NCBI RefSeq assembly: GCF_000758885.1
Contig: NZ_JRNB01000118.1
Coordinates: 44,798 to 108,797, forward strand
Direction: 5' to 3'
Length of the DNA: 64,000 nt
Origin: Peptostreptococcus sp. MV1
Lineage (GTDB): Bacteria; Bacillota; Clostridia; Peptostreptococcales; Peptostreptococcaceae
The number at the start of each line of letters is the position of its first letter. Within the stretch, counting starts at the first letter, position 1. A model generated the notes under the pieces. That model was not told the origin of the DNA, made no database searches, and was given only the letters and a program-made list of their open reading frames with translations. The translations under genes and the position numbers were made by a program. Of this stretch, positions 31,301 to 40,724 are shown piece after piece.

Positions 31301-31398
31301 ATGCCAAATATACCCCTGGATGTCAGTGTCTCAAAGTCTATAACCTGCTTGGAAGCATAGCTGTTTATCCCATCAATTTCTAGTCTAATTGGTTTCAT
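28318..31398 (-). CDS. sbcC: Exonuclease subunit SbcC (Rad50-like ATPase)
   Basis: ATPase subunit of SbcCD, which opens hairpins and blocked DNA ends. 1026 residues: Walker A GKTGSGKST near residues 36-44, then long coiled-coil arms on both sides of a zinc hook CPVC at about residue 521, and a C-terminal lobe with signature LSGGENFLTSLALALALS and Walker B FFFLDEGFGSLD. It starts inside the end of sbcD (14-bp overlap). It is the last gene in the row of DNA-end-processing genes. Confidence 0.96.
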   Translation of the reverse strand: MKPIRLEIDGINSYASKQVIDFETLTSRGIFGIFGKTGSGKSTILDAMTLALYGNIARGTKEFINSNRDKASIFYTFELGLGSDRARYMVTRRFKKKEKSGKTSAVSDYVRLMSMDASGEYEVLADKVGEVNSQIKSILGLEESDFLKSVVLPQGRFGEFLSLTGKDRRNMLERIFNLEEYGTDLNISLARNKKSVNDQINIVQAKLAEYPDVTAQAYKDLEENIKDVNNELASSKNSLTEADKLYEEYREVYKLMSDKAKLDLIEKNLSSQREEMEFLRSRLETSRTYFGLEADIKKIEDLDAQLVKINQELNLADKNKKKLDEDMARESDILGQLESKIKDMRQDSDYKNRLREAYQLEVSKNQQEEDKAKQEALVSKDLTTSKSIEKSLEVKREELDKIEEQIGNIIDAIIEEEKIQLVSDDQLMEMNTSLHELASSLSKYEENEAKYKLLKDKSSLRQEEIAKLKKSLELLEKEIKDQKLGLDNMIKENTQVRIQDLAKDLKSILLDHDHQGQACPVCGSKIVSLDYQAMYDIDLDAYKMKIDQAQVNLEKLIDHRDQMRLKLGKLEVQLSLEEEEIKVLEDDLGKKDLGEIRSVYKSSKDQLDRERSLKSLKEREIAKLNKEKDQVHRDKLEIEKDINNLTIDLESRKSRIGVYKSNISGLDESIENIDSRLSPLKLGLGVDSLEEVYQDMQKKEEAFDSLSRNIQAQIDKLEDLKSKERVITQAYNELSKDREVAQGMKATILSRQEFKDIDRIREESLTRDDYDQALAQVEDYDKKVLETSHSIKLLSESLGGRSLDEAQLVQQEEICKKLTEVVDHLKDKLSRFSYQYKKMGQDLDLVASFKKDLAGYQASMDSILELEKLLRGNKFVEYLAQIYLQNIVHDASQRLDLITNGRYALEIDGDYAFVIRDNYKGGLRRSADTLSGGENFLTSLALALALSSQIQLKGSAPLEFFFLDEGFGSLDRDLLDTVMNSLEKLQGQNMSVGIISHVEELKNMIPVRLEVEFDEIESSSKVKLSW

Positions 31399-32608
31399 TG
31401 TCCATGCCCTCCTTGCTGATTAATTTATTGAAGAGGTCGACAAGTTCTTGTCTTGGATTCTTGCCATCATTTTCTCCCTTGTAAAAGTCAACAAAGTACT
31501 CACTAATACTGGCCCTATTTATATCTATCATCTCTCTTTTCACCCATGCCTGGTCGCCCTTCAAAACTGGCTTTATCTCAATTATATTTTTTATTAATTT
31601 CTTCATCTGCCTAATACTCTCAAGGTCAATGCTATCCTTGGTCTCTATCTCAAAATAGGCAAATATATCCTGGCCTGACCTCTCCTGGCATATTTCCATT
31701 GCATCATCTAGGCCAGAAGTCTTAAATAGGCATATAGGCCTGTAATTATCTAGCAAAATCTGGCTAACATCAGGCTCCTGACCTGGCTCCAGGTCTACTA
31801 GGTAGACTGATTTGGATGATGTCCTTTCGTTTTTGCTGTACTGGATTGGTGACCCTGAATAGTAGGCCCTGTATTCCTTGGATATCCTCTGCGGCTTATG
31901 AATATGTCCAAGTGCGGTGTACTGGGACCTGGCTGGTAGGTCTGATTTTTCAACCAAGAGACTGCCTCCAAGCTCTATCCTACGCTCAGAATCAGATATA
32001 GCCGAACCAACAACAAATATATGGCTAAGGGCTATATTGATTTCATCATCCCTATATAGGCCTTCCAAATCCCTAAATATCCTGCCTATTTTTTTCGAAT
32101 ATGTTTCCTGCATCTCACCTATATCGTCAGTCTGGTCATAGGCATCATTTAACCTCTTTTCACTTGGGTAGGGCAGGCTGATTATATTGATTTTTTGTCC
32201 CCTTACAGCTAGTTTAGTAAAACCTGGTCTCGCATGGTCTATAGAAAATCCCTTGTAATCCCCTTCTTTAGCCTGGCTCCTTGGGTAACCCAATATGGTA
32301 ATTCCCAGGCTTTCCACTAGGGGTTTGACTGATTCTAGCCTATCTGGATTGTCGTGGTTGCCGGCAATTATAAATATAGGCCTCTCTCCACCCTTGGCCA
32401 GTCTTTCTATAGTCCTATAAAATAGGGACTCAGCACTTGATGGGGGATTGTAGCTGTCGTATATATCACCAGCTACTAGGACCAGGTCTACCTGGTTTGC
32501 TTCCACAATATTTATCAGGTTGTCGCAAAATTTGACCTGTTCATCATGTCTATCATGGCCTTCTAGGGTTTTTCCAAGATGCCAGTCTGACGTATGAAGA
32601 ATCCTCAT
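31385..32608 (-). CDS. sbcD: Exonuclease subunit SbcD (Mre11-like)
   Basis: Mn-dependent nuclease subunit partnering with SbcC. Phosphoesterase motifs in order: D8/H10 in HTSDWHLGK, VAGDIYD (D48), AGNHDNPDRL, ALSH, and GHIHKPQ. The C-terminal capping region to residue 407 is present. The gene lies 16 bp after addA and overlaps sbcC, so it is probably co-transcribed with both. Confidence 0.96.
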   Translation of the reverse strand: MRILHTSDWHLGKTLEGHDRHDEQVKFCDNLINIVEANQVDLVLVAGDIYDSYNPPSSAESLFYRTIERLAKGGERPIFIIAGNHDNPDRLESVKPLVESLGITILGYPRSQAKEGDYKGFSIDHARPGFTKLAVRGQKINIISLPYPSEKRLNDAYDQTDDIGEMQETYSKKIGRIFRDLEGLYRDDEINIALSHIFVVGSAISDSERRIELGGSLLVEKSDLPARSQYTALGHIHKPQRISKEYRAYYSGSPIQYSKNERTSSKSVYLVDLEPGQEPDVSQILLDNYRPICLFKTSGLDDAMEICQERSGQDIFAYFEIETKDSIDLESIRQMKKLIKNIIEIKPVLKGDQAWVKREMIDINRASISEYFVDFYKGENDGKNPRQELVDLFNKLISKEGMDNETN

Positions 32609-32624
32609 AAAAACCTCCCTTCTA

Positions 32625-35600
32625 TTAGTAAGAAACTAAATCTCCCCTACTAAATAGGTATATATGTTTTTCCTTTACCTTCTTACCCGAAATATCCTCA
32701 AGTGCTCTTGCATAAAGGTCTAACTGTGGCCTATACCTTGCCACTACCTGGTCGTAGTTATCTTGGTTGACATAGTCTGTCTTGTAGTCTAGCAAGACCA
32801 AGTCACCATCCTGGTCTTCGAAAAATGCGTCTACTATACCTACCAACATCATCCTTTCACTCTCATCTATTCCTTCATCCCTGTATATCTGGGCTACTCC
32901 TATATTGTAGTCAATAGCAGTCTCCCTGTGTAGAAGCCCCAGACTATCTGCCTGACTCATCCTGGCAAAGATTGAAGTCTTGACAAAGTCTCTTATCCAC
33001 TTCCTATTCACTGTATCCAGTTCTTCTTGCCTTAGTATATTCTTGGCAACCAAGGCCTCTAGGTCAGCCTCTAACTTATTCTCCACAGCCTCAACATTAT
33101 GGCTTATCTTGGCCAATCCTTGGAAATCCAATAATTCCATAACTAGGTGGAAGATAGTTCCCTTTTCTGCTGAGCTGTAGGATATTTTCTTTTTAGAAGT
33201 ATGCATAAAGGCTGGCGTCTTTAGGTCTGGTATCTGCCTCTTCATATACATACTCTCGTGCATATCTTGGTCATCTGCCTCCAGTATTTTTTTTACCTCT
33301 GACACTGATATACTAGCTGGCTTGAGAGCGCTGGCCTGGTAGTCGTAAGGTTTAATGACTAACTTATTACCCGCTTTCTCATGACCACTAGTCTTGACCT
33401 TTTTATTTTCAATATCTGCATCCAAGTCACTTTTCTCCTTATCAGGCTCTTTTCTATCGGCTTCAGCTTTATCATATATAACTTCAGGCACCTCATCTCT
33501 AGCTTCAAAATTCTTGAGTCTCTTAAAGGCTGATAACTTGTCTTCAAGATTTACTATCCATTGGCAATCCTTGTAACCCAAATAGTCACATTCATGACCA
33601 CTTGCATCAAGGGCCTTGCCCCTGACCTCAAGGTTGGCTATAGACATCATAATCCAGTCTAGATAGTTGCTACTTTTTAGTATCTCAAGGCTATCTATAT
33701 CTCCATCCTGGTTCTTAATCACAGACTTCCAGGCATCTAACTTATTATCGTAATCGTCCACACTAGCAAAGAAAATTAACTTTTCCTTGGCCCTGGTCAT
33801 GGCAACATAGAGTAGCCTCATTTCCTCAGCTAATTGTTCTAGCCTCTTCTTTTGGTCTATATATTTCTTGGCCAGGCTTGGGAACCTAATCCTCCTAGTC
33901 TTGTCTATTATTTCCGGTCCATAACCTAGGTCTTGGTGGAGTGACAACCTATAGTCGCTGGACCTAAAATTAAACTTACCATCTGCATTGGCCACTATTA
34001 CCACAGGAAATTCCAGCCCCTTACTCTTGTGGATAGACATCAATCTTACCACATTGGCATCCTCTGAGACCTCCTTGGCCTCACCAAAGTCAGCCCCCCT
34101 AGTCTTGACCCTATCTAAGTAGTTTACAAAGTTAAATAGTCCCTTGAAGGAAGACTTTTCAAACTTCCTAGCCCTCTCAAAAAATAGCATCAGGTTGTTT
34201 TGCCTGTGCTGGCCCATTTCCAAGCCACCAACATAAGCATAATAGCCCGTTGCCTTGAGCAAATACCATATAAACTCATCAAGTGGCATTAGGATGGATT
34301 TCTTCCTATAATCCTCTAGCTGGTCCATAAAGGATATGACCCTAGTCCTCAGGTCTTGGTAGTCCTCTCCCAAGTTCACTAAGTTTTCTTGGTCCATACT
34401 ATATAACTTGTCCAAGAGTCCGTAGATATCAAGGTCTTTGTCTAGAAGCCTCAAAAGGGCAAAGTCTCTAGGCTCAAAGCCATATATTGGCGACCTCATT
34501 ACAGATAGAAGGCATATATCCTGCCTAGGATTGTCTATTATCCTGAGTAGGTTTTCAAATATGCTGACCTCAATAGTAGAGAAATAGTCCCCACCCAGGT
34601 CCGAATAAAGAGGTATAGCAAATTGGCCAAATACATCTTCTATATCGTCTAACTTGGACCTTGGCGACCTTACTAAGACTACTATATCCCTGTAGTCCAA
34701 CTGCCTATATTTGTCTATTTTTTTGTCAAATATCAAATATGGTTTATCCTTGTTATTGACTATATCATAAATATATGCCCCCATAGCCTGACACTGGGAC
34801 CTAAAGGCCGATACAATCCTAAATTCTTCCTCTTCAACTGGCTCTAGGTCCATATCCTCATCCTTGTATTTCTTGTCGACAAGCCTGACTTCTACAGGAC
34901 CAGCTAGGTTATAGCTTTCAACTGTAACTTCCTTAAAAATAGCACCAGGATTCAACCTTTCTTCCTCAGTATAGTCAAGTTCTCCTGTGTCTTGCCTCAT
35001 TATAGACATAAATACATGGTTGCAGGCCTCTAGGACCTGACTCCTACTCCTAAAGTTGTTGTACAGAAGTATCTTTCTTCCGTCGTCTACTGGTCCCTGG
35101 CTAATCCTGTAGCTCATATATTTTTTCATAAAGATCTCTGGCATGGCCTGTCTAAACCTATATATACTCTGCTTGACATCCCCGACCATAAACCTATTTC
35201 CTGGCTTGTCCCTTGAAATAGTCGAAAGAATTAATTCCTGAACCATGTTACTATCCTGGTATTCATCTATAAACACCTCTTCATATAGGTCCCTATAGGC
35301 TAGACCAATCTTGCTAGGTCCCACCTGGCCATTTGACATTTCAGTTAGAATATCTAGGGCTGTATGCTCTGTATCTGCAAAGTCAATCAGGCCCAAGGCC
35401 TTCTTCTTTATCCTGTAGGCCTGCCTAAAGGTCTTGGTTAGGTCTGACAGGGCCCTCATATATGGATATGCCAGGTCTAGCTCCACCCTCACATCATCCA
35501 TGCTAATATACAGCTTGCCTAGACTCATATTGATTGTCTTTAAGGCTTCACCTGCTACTTCCTTTATTTTTTTATAGTCTTCCTTTACATAATCATCTGC

Positions 35601-36575
35601 CTTGGAAGATATCCTGAAATTCTTTATCTTGGCTTGTCCAGTCCTATATAGATCTATGACTTCCTTTAGTTTAACAAGGTCTAAATCAGTAAGACCAGAC
35701 TCCAAATCACCTTCAGTTTTATTATCTGACTCGCTAGTTAAGTTGTGAATACCATCCTTTGATATTGAATCAGATGTAAAACAGTCTAAAATTGGTCTGA
35801 TATAGGCACAGTGATTCATCAAAAAATCCCTGTATTTCACTAGGTCTTCATAGCCATCAAGCCTATCGATAGCTTGTTCAAGCCTATATACAGATGAAGC
35901 CAATAATTTGACTTCATGAAATAGAATAGGACCTAAATAAGACTCAAAAATCTCCTTATCATCCTTATCTTTAGTATTAAATCTCTCAGCTGCCTCGTCC
36001 AGCCAAAGGTCTGGATAGGCTGAAGAGTCTACAAAGTTATTTAACATCAAGACTATATCCATCAGGGGTTTGTCATCATTTCTAGCCGAATAAATATCTA
36101 CCAGTCTCAAAAATCCCTCATTTTTTTCATCATAAAGGTCTTCAAAAAGGTCTTCTATTAGGTCTTTTTTTATCATCTCAACCTCTACAGGATCACCTAT
36201 CCTGACATTTGGGTCAAGGTCAGTTGCATGAAAGTTATCTCTCACAAGACGTCCACAAAATGAGTTTATAGTTGTAATATCCGCCCTGTTTAATAGTAGC
36301 ATCTGCCTCTGTAGGTGGTCGCTATCTGGGTCTTTTTCAAGAGCTTCTTCTAGGGCCAAGCCCACCCTTTCCTTCATCTCATTGGCAGCAGCATTGGTAA
36401 AGGTGACCACTAATAACTTGTCTATATCTATAGGCTTGTCCTTATCGGTAACTAGCCTTATTATCCTCTCTATAAGGACAGCTGTCTTTCCCGAACCAGC
36501 TGCAGCAGCCACTAGGAGGTTTGACCCCCTATGGTCTATTACACTTGCCTGGTCTCTTGTCCACTTAGTCGCCAC
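32625..36575 (-). CDS. addA: Helicase-nuclease AddA
   Basis: Catalytic subunit of AddAB, which resects double-strand breaks for RecA loading. 1316 residues: SF1A helicase with Walker A AAAAGSGKT (about 23-31), Ia TFTNAAANEM, motif II EVFIDEYQDS, motif III GDVKQSIYRFR, V MSIHKSKGLEFPVV, VI LLYVAMTRAK; then a C-terminal RecB-type nuclease with GTIFHLVME, GIVDAFFED, LLDYKTD near residue 1263, and YRPQLDLYARAL. All catalytic residues are present. It starts with GTG overlapping the end of addB by 11 bases, behind AAAGGGGTGG. Confidence 0.96.
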   Translation of the reverse strand: MATKWTRDQASVIDHRGSNLLVAAAAGSGKTAVLIERIIRLVTDKDKPIDIDKLLVVTFTNAAANEMKERVGLALEEALEKDPDSDHLQRQMLLLNRADITTINSFCGRLVRDNFHATDLDPNVRIGDPVEVEMIKKDLIEDLFEDLYDEKNEGFLRLVDIYSARNDDKPLMDIVLMLNNFVDSSAYPDLWLDEAAERFNTKDKDDKEIFESYLGPILFHEVKLLASSVYRLEQAIDRLDGYEDLVKYRDFLMNHCAYIRPILDCFTSDSISKDGIHNLTSESDNKTEGDLESGLTDLDLVKLKEVIDLYRTGQAKIKNFRISSKADDYVKEDYKKIKEVAGEALKTINMSLGKLYISMDDVRVELDLAYPYMRALSDLTKTFRQAYRIKKKALGLIDFADTEHTALDILTEMSNGQVGPSKIGLAYRDLYEEVFIDEYQDSNMVQELILSTISRDKPGNRFMVGDVKQSIYRFRQAMPEIFMKKYMSYRISQGPVDDGRKILLYNNFRSRSQVLEACNHVFMSIMRQDTGELDYTEEERLNPGAIFKEVTVESYNLAGPVEVRLVDKKYKDEDMDLEPVEEEEFRIVSAFRSQCQAMGAYIYDIVNNKDKPYLIFDKKIDKYRQLDYRDIVVLVRSPRSKLDDIEDVFGQFAIPLYSDLGGDYFSTIEVSIFENLLRIIDNPRQDICLLSVMRSPIYGFEPRDFALLRLLDKDLDIYGLLDKLYSMDQENLVNLGEDYQDLRTRVISFMDQLEDYRKKSILMPLDEFIWYLLKATGYYAYVGGLEMGQHRQNNLMLFFERARKFEKSSFKGLFNFVNYLDRVKTRGADFGEAKEVSEDANVVRLMSIHKSKGLEFPVVIVANADGKFNFRSSDYRLSLHQDLGYGPEIIDKTRRIRFPSLAKKYIDQKKRLEQLAEEMRLLYVAMTRAKEKLIFFASVDDYDNKLDAWKSVIKNQDGDIDSLEILKSSNYLDWIMMSIANLEVRGKALDASGHECDYLGYKDCQWIVNLEDKLSAFKRLKNFEARDEVPEVIYDKAEADRKEPDKEKSDLDADIENKKVKTSGHEKAGNKLVIKPYDYQASALKPASISVSEVKKILEADDQDMHESMYMKRQIPDLKTPAFMHTSKKKISYSSAEKGTIFHLVMELLDFQGLAKISHNVEAVENKLEADLEALVAKNILRQEELDTVNRKWIRDFVKTSIFARMSQADSLGLLHRETAIDYNIGVAQIYRDEGIDESERMMLVGIVDAFFEDQDGDLVLLDYKTDYVNQDNYDQVVARYRPQLDLYARALEDISGKKVKEKHIYLFSRGDLVSY

Positions 36576-39500
36576 TAGTTACCACCCCTTTCTCATTATT
36601 ATTCAAGGCTTCCTCACCATTATTCTTAAATACTTCTTCATCCGTCTGTCTTTTCATTGCTTCTTCATTCTTTTTTGCCAGCACTTCCACTATTTGACTA
36701 TAACGGCCTGACGCAGCTTTGTTGTCGCCCTTATCCTTCTTAGGTTTCTTGTCAACTGGTATATCTACAACCCTGTAGGCATTAGTCCTCATGGCTGGGT
36801 CAAATTGGCAAACAGACCTGTATTCACAGTATGCACAACCATTGGATTCTCCTATCCTATATGGGCTAATATCAATCCTACCACCATATATGTCCTGACA
36901 TATCTCTCTTGACTTATTCATTACGAAGGTCCTTACAGTATCAAATTCCTCTGGTGACATACTAGTTGTACGACTCTCATAAACAAGTCCATCTTTTTTC
37001 AGGGTGACCTTCATTATATCTGAAGCGCCTCCAGCTACTAGGTCCCTATCCAGATGTTCCAATATATCGTAGTCTTTTACTACTAGGCCACTAAATTTAT
37101 TATCCTGTAATAGTTTTAGGTCTCTTTCACTATCGGATATGGCCACACCATCTCCCAGTCCTTCCAAACTTAGGTCACTATTGGCTAGGTTGGAATAAAG
37201 TATGGCTGCTGGCTCTAGCCTACCCGACTTGTCAGCCCTTAAGACTGCATTCATATACATAAACAACTGAAGTTGTAGACCTCCATATAGCCTGGTCATG
37301 TCTATATCTCTACCTGAAGACTTGTAGTCAATTACTCTTACAAATTCCCTATTACCATCCAGGCAAGTATCCAGCCTATCAATCTTTCCTATAATATTTA
37401 CCCTTCTTCCTCCATCCAGGTCTAACCTAAGTGGTGGATAGGCAGCATTAAAGCCAAATTCCAACTCAAAACCCCTAGGTTCAAAATCACCCTTATTTAT
37501 CTGCTTGGACATATTGTCTATGGCATCCACCAATGACCTATTCAACCTACCGTAAAGGTACCTGTATTTTTCTGAACTATCCAATATATATCCCTGCCTA
37601 GACTTTACTAGGTACTCAGAAATACTTGCGACTGCCCCAGCAATATAGTCCTTGTCTATATCCTTCCAAGTCAAAGAGTCCTTGGCCAAGGACTTGGAAA
37701 AGTCATCGAGTATCTTGTGGGAATATATACCTGAATCCATTGGAGAAAACTCATTCACAGGCCTCTCCTTGGCATCTAGCCCATACCTCATAAAATATGA
37801 AAAAGGACATGATGCGTATTTTTCAATCCTCGATACACTAAAAACTCCGCCACCATAAAGACTCTTGGCTAGATCTAGACCTAGACTAGGGACCTTGTTA
37901 TCATAACTTTCACTGGACATACTCATTTTTTCTGTCATATCTTTTTCTTCTTCACCGACTAGCTGGTCATATATATAACTAGTATCTAGGTTTGACTCTA
38001 GGAAATTTTCAATCCTTATCTTTGGGAATATCTTTGTAATCTTTTTTACCAGGCTAGACATCCTAAGTGCCTTGCCTTCAAAGTCTGACACCGGATATGT
38101 AAGAATCAACCTCTCTCTGGCCAAGCCCATAGCTCTGTATACCAAGAAAAGTTCATCGAAGGTCTTGGATATTATATCAGAATCAAATCTTATACCCATT
38201 TGACCTATCTTTTCCTTATCTCTATCATTTATCAGGGTCTGGTCACCTATCGTCTTAGGAAATACTCCATCATTTACACCCATCAGGATTAGGACCCTTG
38301 TATCTGGATTTTTCATCCTGTCTACACTAGTGACAAATACCTGGTCTCGTGATGGCGGTATTAGGCCTAGTTCAAAACCATCCAAGTCAGCCTCCATCAG
38401 CCTCATAAACCTCTCTATCCCTATCCTTTCGTCCCCCAAAAATTCAACCATCTCATCCAATACATCTATAAAGATGTTCCACACTTGTGAATATTCCTTG
38501 GCCTTGTAGTAGTCTTCTTCCTCTTTAAAGGCTTCTATCAATTTATTTATCCTATCAGGAAGCCCTATATCTAGGGAAAATTCATAAAGATATGAGGAAA
38601 TCTCTCTGACTGTATTCTTACCCTTGAGCTTGTCGTGCAGGTTTTTTACAGGTTCCATAGCCCTTTGCCTGATGTCATTAATTATGCTCATATCTATTTC
38701 AGAATCATCATCTATATTGTGAACTAGGGGTCTATCCCAGTCTTTAAACCACCTTGTCCCCCTTATACCATTTGCAATTACATAGTTTTCTAGAAGACTA
38801 ACATCACTTGCCCCTATACCAAGCAGGCCACTCTTTAAGTATGTAAATACAGACTTGTAGGAGTAGTTTTCCTTTTTCATATTCAATATCGATGTCAGCA
38901 AGACCAGTATAGGATTAGTTTTTGCCCCTAACTTTTGGTCCAAGAAATATGAAAGTTTGTAATCTTTAAATATTGCCCTGACCAAGTAGGCATAGGAATC
39001 TAGGTCTCTTGTAGCCACTGTTATTTCCCTATACCTATAGCCCTTTTGGACTAATTCTACTATCTTGGCAGCCACATACTCTACTTCCTTGTATATGTTT
39101 TCAAACTCCAAGATATCTATATTATCTACATCCTTGTCATATTGCTTAGGTCTGTAGAGATTTATATTCTTCTCTAAATAGGCTAGCTCACTCGATGAAT
39201 AGTAGTTCTCGCTAGAAATATCTATATCTTTTAATCTCTTTAAGCCTTGTTTCCTGCATATATCATTAATTGTAAGATAGGTAATATGGGTCTTTGAAAA
39301 AACACTTCTTACCTCTAACTTTGAACCTAGGTCCAGTAGGAGAGATACATAAGTATTTTTAGCTAAGGCTATTAGGCTTTCTATCAGGTCATACTGGACA
39401 GGCGTAAAACCTGTAAATTCATCTATAAATATACTGGCCTCTCTAATGTCATCGTAAGCAGTCAGTTTTTTTGAAAACAATTTGATCCAATCTTCTGTAT

Positions 39501-40029
39501 CTATATAGTCTTCTTCCATCAGTTTCGTGTAGGAAGAATAAATCTTGCTTATATCCTCTAGCTTGACCTTCAAGGCTTCATCTTTGGTTTTTACAGCCAT
39601 GTCTTCAAGCTCTTCTAGGCCTATCTTATTCTGTTTCAATTCAATCAAGGCGTCCTTTACCATATCCACTAGACCAGTCGAATCTTGTGGCATCTTCAAT
39701 GTCTTGAGTTCCTTAGAAACTGACTCAATTGCCCTGTAAGTAAGCATACCCCTAGCACTTGAACTTAGCTTTTTCTCCTTCAAGCCACCGACCTTGGTAA
39801 ATACCATATTGGACAGGGTAGACATACTAACCACCCTTATCCTCAGATCTGGATCCCTGTCCTCCAAAAGTCTCAAACTGAGTTTTTTCTCCATCTCAAA
39901 TGTATACTTCTCTGGCACTAGTATAAATATCGGCCCCTTAGACCCTGACCTGGCCTCTTTGAAGCAAAGGTCTAAAATGGCCTGGCTCCTGTCAGAACCA
40001 ATCCTACCCCTAATAAATCCTACTCCCAT
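36565..40029 (-). CDS. addB: Helicase-nuclease subunit AddB
   Basis: Second subunit of AddAB. 1154 residues: an inactivated SF1-like N-terminal half and a C-terminal RecB-type nuclease with an iron-sulphur staple. The nuclease shows C at about 738 (EKYASCPFSYFMRYGL), VIDYKSSGRD, the QLQLFMY helix, and CAYCEYRSVC at about 1062-1071, giving the four-cysteine pattern. The Walker A region reads GRIGSDRS at residues 8-15, so the lysine and one glycine are lost. The ATG follows GAGGAGG and lies one base after the stop of the small nuclease gene upstream. Its start and end indicate tight coupling. Confidence 0.93.
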   Translation of the reverse strand: MGVGFIRGRIGSDRSQAILDLCFKEARSGSKGPIFILVPEKYTFEMEKKLSLRLLEDRDPDLRIRVVSMSTLSNMVFTKVGGLKEKKLSSSARGMLTYRAIESVSKELKTLKMPQDSTGLVDMVKDALIELKQNKIGLEELEDMAVKTKDEALKVKLEDISKIYSSYTKLMEEDYIDTEDWIKLFSKKLTAYDDIREASIFIDEFTGFTPVQYDLIESLIALAKNTYVSLLLDLGSKLEVRSVFSKTHITYLTINDICRKQGLKRLKDIDISSENYYSSSELAYLEKNINLYRPKQYDKDVDNIDILEFENIYKEVEYVAAKIVELVQKGYRYREITVATRDLDSYAYLVRAIFKDYKLSYFLDQKLGAKTNPILVLLTSILNMKKENYSYKSVFTYLKSGLLGIGASDVSLLENYVIANGIRGTRWFKDWDRPLVHNIDDDSEIDMSIINDIRQRAMEPVKNLHDKLKGKNTVREISSYLYEFSLDIGLPDRINKLIEAFKEEEDYYKAKEYSQVWNIFIDVLDEMVEFLGDERIGIERFMRLMEADLDGFELGLIPPSRDQVFVTSVDRMKNPDTRVLILMGVNDGVFPKTIGDQTLINDRDKEKIGQMGIRFDSDIISKTFDELFLVYRAMGLARERLILTYPVSDFEGKALRMSSLVKKITKIFPKIRIENFLESNLDTSYIYDQLVGEEEKDMTEKMSMSSESYDNKVPSLGLDLAKSLYGGGVFSVSRIEKYASCPFSYFMRYGLDAKERPVNEFSPMDSGIYSHKILDDFSKSLAKDSLTWKDIDKDYIAGAVASISEYLVKSRQGYILDSSEKYRYLYGRLNRSLVDAIDNMSKQINKGDFEPRGFELEFGFNAAYPPLRLDLDGGRRVNIIGKIDRLDTCLDGNREFVRVIDYKSSGRDIDMTRLYGGLQLQLFMYMNAVLRADKSGRLEPAAILYSNLANSDLSLEGLGDGVAISDSERDLKLLQDNKFSGLVVKDYDILEHLDRDLVAGGASDIMKVTLKKDGLVYESRTTSMSPEEFDTVRTFVMNKSREICQDIYGGRIDISPYRIGESNGCAYCEYRSVCQFDPAMRTNAYRVVDIPVDKKPKKDKGDNKAASGRYSQIVEVLAKKNEEAMKRQTDEEVFKNNGEEALNNNEKGVVTSGD

Positions 40030-40030
40030 T

Positions 40031-40702
40031 TTATACCTCCTCTATACTCAATGACCTTATCTCGTCAATAGTCGAATATATCATATGTCTATTTGCCTCA
40101 TGCTTGTCCTCTGAGTACTCAATTATTACATGGTTGTCCATAGCAGGCTGGTAATAGTGCATACTGATATCACTACATCCTAGTTCCAGTCCTACCGACT
40201 CCTTGCATACGTACATATATACTCTTGTCTGCATCCTATTTTCTGCATAGTTTTTTTCTATCTTCCTCTTCTCCGTCTTCCAGTCCCATATATGAAGCCC
40301 AACCAAGCTATCATCTTTATAGACCTTCACTAAGAGGTCATAGGTAACCTGGATCCTATCCCTTAGCTCAAGGCTATACTCTGGCAAAAATACTATATTA
40401 TCGCCGTACCTATCCAAATACGCCCTATATATAGCCCTAATCTTGTCCAATTTCTTGTCATAGTCACTAGCAGGTCTAATAGGCTCAATACCAAGAAAAA
40501 TCCTCTGGCACATTAGGTGAAAATCTCTACCATAGGACATATTCTCTTCATAGTCCCTGTCAATCTGGCTGTCATCTGACCAAAAAATATGCTTGATATA
40601 CTTGTCTATAAATTCCTTCTTGTCCCTCTTCCATGCAGCCAGCATATTCTGGCTGTACACCAATCTATCTAACCTATATTTCAAAATTTCTTTTTCAATC
40701 AT
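40031..40702 (-). CDS. Stand-alone RecB-type PD-(D/E)XK nuclease
   Basis: About 223 residues consisting of little more than the nuclease domain. In order: SQNMLAAWKRDKKEFIDKYI (the helix that opens RecB-like nucleases), GRDFH with H62, E108 in FLPEYSLEL, D122 in VTYDLLVKVY, D140/K142 in IWDWKTEK, and Q158/Y162 in MQTRVYMY. All expected metal and catalytic positions are there; no Fe-S cysteines are seen. The ATG at 40700-40702 follows GGGTGA; a GTG three codons upstream is possible. It lies between an SF1 helicase gene that lacks a nuclease domain (22 bp upstream) and addB (one base downstream), suggesting that it works with the helicase. Confidence 0.8.
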   Translation of the reverse strand: MIEKEILKYRLDRLVYSQNMLAAWKRDKKEFIDKYIKHIFWSDDSQIDRDYEENMSYGRDFHLMCQRIFLGIEPIRPASDYDKKLDKIRAIYRAYLDRYGDNIVFLPEYSLELRDRIQVTYDLLVKVYKDDSLVGLHIWDWKTEKRKIEKNYAENRMQTRVYMYVCKESVGLELGCSDISMHYYQPAMDNHVIIEYSEDKHEANRHMIYSTIDEIRSLSIEEV

Positions 40703-40724
40703 TTTTTTCACCCAATTTTCTATA

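Noticed and set aside
33359..33576. Short open frames on both strands inside addA (about 60 codons)
   Set aside because: They lie wholly within addA in other frames, with no start signal, over a charged, poorly conserved loop of AddA.
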